Shown in pieces: positions 63,444 through 64,000 of a DNA stretch of 64,000 nucleotides; the stretch's first letter is position 1, and every line of letters begins with the position of its first letter. Source of the DNA: JABDFW01 sp035550215. Its GTDB lineage: Bacteria; Bacteroidota; Bacteroidia; Chitinophagales; Chitinophagaceae. The translations under genes and the position numbers were made by a program. The notes under the pieces are model-generated. The model ran no database searches and was not told the origin of the DNA. It was given only the letters and a program-made list of their open reading frames with translations. Location: assembly GCA_035550215.1 (NCBI GenBank), contig DASZPM010000007.1, positions 62,001 to 126,000 on the forward strand, read 5' to 3'.

Positions 63444-63922
63444 TTTTAAAAAATGTATACCAAGATTTATGACGGCGTAAATATAAGACGTTTGTGATTT
63501 TTGGTGGGTGGTGACCATATATTGGCGCAGGAAGTGAAGCATATTGCCGCCAAAAATTGTGCGGACATATTGCCCGTTTTGCTATATATAAGCAGGGGTA
63601 ACCCGGTTTTACCGGTTACCGGACGGTAATATGAAGATTAGCTGTAAGACTTGCAAAATGAATGGTATAAAAAAATGAGTATAAATTTATATAAATTATT
63701 AAAAATGAATATTTTACACAAAATAGCATTCCTCCCTTGTCCCTCTTTTTCCTCCCTTTTGCAGGTTGTTTGCAGTAGGGGCGAAATGAAAAACCGCGCA
63801 AAAGCAGAGGTATTGGGAGTAACTTATGAAAATCAGCAATTAATTTTTGCAAATGTGTACAAAATACACAATATTTGTGTGGCCATAATTTTTGCCAATT
63901 ATATAACCCAAAAAGCTTGCTG
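63444..63922. other. Intergenic region between the S41 gene and the last gene
   Basis: In 479 nt I see no convincing coding sequence; short open frames on both strands overlap each other and lack signals. The part next to the protease holds the rejected frame extension. The right end holds a promoter candidate for the gene at 63923. A GGTTTTACCGGTTACCGG stretch (63604-63621) is a small imperfect inverted repeat. Confidence 0.6.
63846..63877 (+). promoter_or_regulatory. Candidate promoter of the last gene
   Basis: TTTG (63846-63849), a 20-nt spacer and AATATTTG (63870-63877) match the consensus with one mismatch at the first base of the -7 element; the leader to ATG 63923 would be about 40 nt. 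Confidence 0.5.
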
Positions 63923-64000
63923 ATGAAAAGGATTTTTACGCTAACTCTCCTGTTGTTTATCTCCATTATATCTAATGCACAATTGCTTTCCTGGTCACCC
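63923..64000 (+). CDS. Start of an exported protein, cut by the right edge
   Basis: Only 26 codons are in the window: a basic start MKR, a hydrophobic core (IFTLTLLLFISIIS) and a cleavage-like NAQ, followed by LLSWSP. This is a clear signal peptide. The mature start LLSWSP is reminiscent of exported alpha-amylase-type proteins of the phylum, but six residues are not enough to assign a family. A promoter candidate lies about 45 nt upstream. Confidence 0.65.
   Translation, partial: MKRIFTLTLLLFISIISNAQLLSWSP

Noticed and set aside
1..64000. CRISPR arrays, IS elements, integrases, tRNA or rRNA genes
   Set aside because: None seen on reading: no regularly spaced repeats, no transposase or integrase motifs in any long frame, and no tRNA-like CCA-ended cloverleaf noticed; a tRNAscan or IS search would settle it.

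Overview
The window comes from a member of the Bacteroidota, most likely the Chitinophagaceae or a close relative. This is inferred from family content, with no database search. The evidence is a 2426-residue SprA gliding/type IX secretion translocon directly behind ruvA, two RemB-like outer-membrane proteins, a SusC-like plug segment, many DUF families typical of the phylum, and several promoters of the Bacteroidota type (TTTG, 19-20 nt, TAnnTTTG) in place of Shine-Dalgarno-led starts. No IS element, prophage, CRISPR array, tRNA or rRNA was seen; the gene set looks chromosomal and mostly housekeeping.

Layout. 1-2.7 kb: the tail of a DinB-like gene, then two tandem copies (about 425 nt apart) of a block carrying a minus-strand small-RNA candidate and the start of a divergent gene. 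Only the second copy keeps the gene, a 516-residue helical-repeat-like protein. 2.9-8.4 kb (minus): GNAT acetyltransferase, PAP2 phosphatase, valS, a small lipoprotein and an Fsr-like MFS exporter. 8.6-11.1 kb (plus): an exonuclease/GIY-YIG fusion, then clpS and aat, two arms of the bacterial N-degron pathway. 11.2-13.5 kb: tex. 13.9-23.8 kb: a tight minus-strand operon moxR, GH127 glycosidase, DUF58, BatA-like, DUF4175-like and a membrane protein with a GATase-like region, with a divergent DUF4159 gene. 23.9-33.9 kb (minus): ruvA, sprA, an MbnP-like copper protein, an MbnH/MauG-like dihaem enzyme and acylphosphatase.

34.2-47.2 kb: sdaA, DUF1684, an RlmK-like methyltransferase, a WcaJ/WbaP-type sugar-phosphate transferase with two RemB-like proteins, then (minus) a polyprenyl synthase with recJ, and a divergent OmpA-family protein. 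47.2-52.4 kb (minus): a minimal ethanolamine module (permease, eutB, eutC), a diamine-acetyltransferase-like GNAT, a small c-type cytochrome and DUF1543. 52.6-64 kb: secreted hydrolases and envelope proteins (DUF4038 glycosidase, AI-2E-type transporter, ThuA, CocE/NonD hydrolase, an exported RidA, a DUF4139 protein with a SusC-plug-like insertion, a small beta-barrel protein, an S41 protease) and the first codons of another exported protein.

The items most worth a second look are the duplicated small-RNA locus, the DUF4139 protein with the inserted plug-like segment, the glycosidase inside the MoxR operon, the MbnP/MbnH pair coupled to sprA, and a terminator-shaped hairpin inside the signal-peptide codons of the DUF4038 gene.
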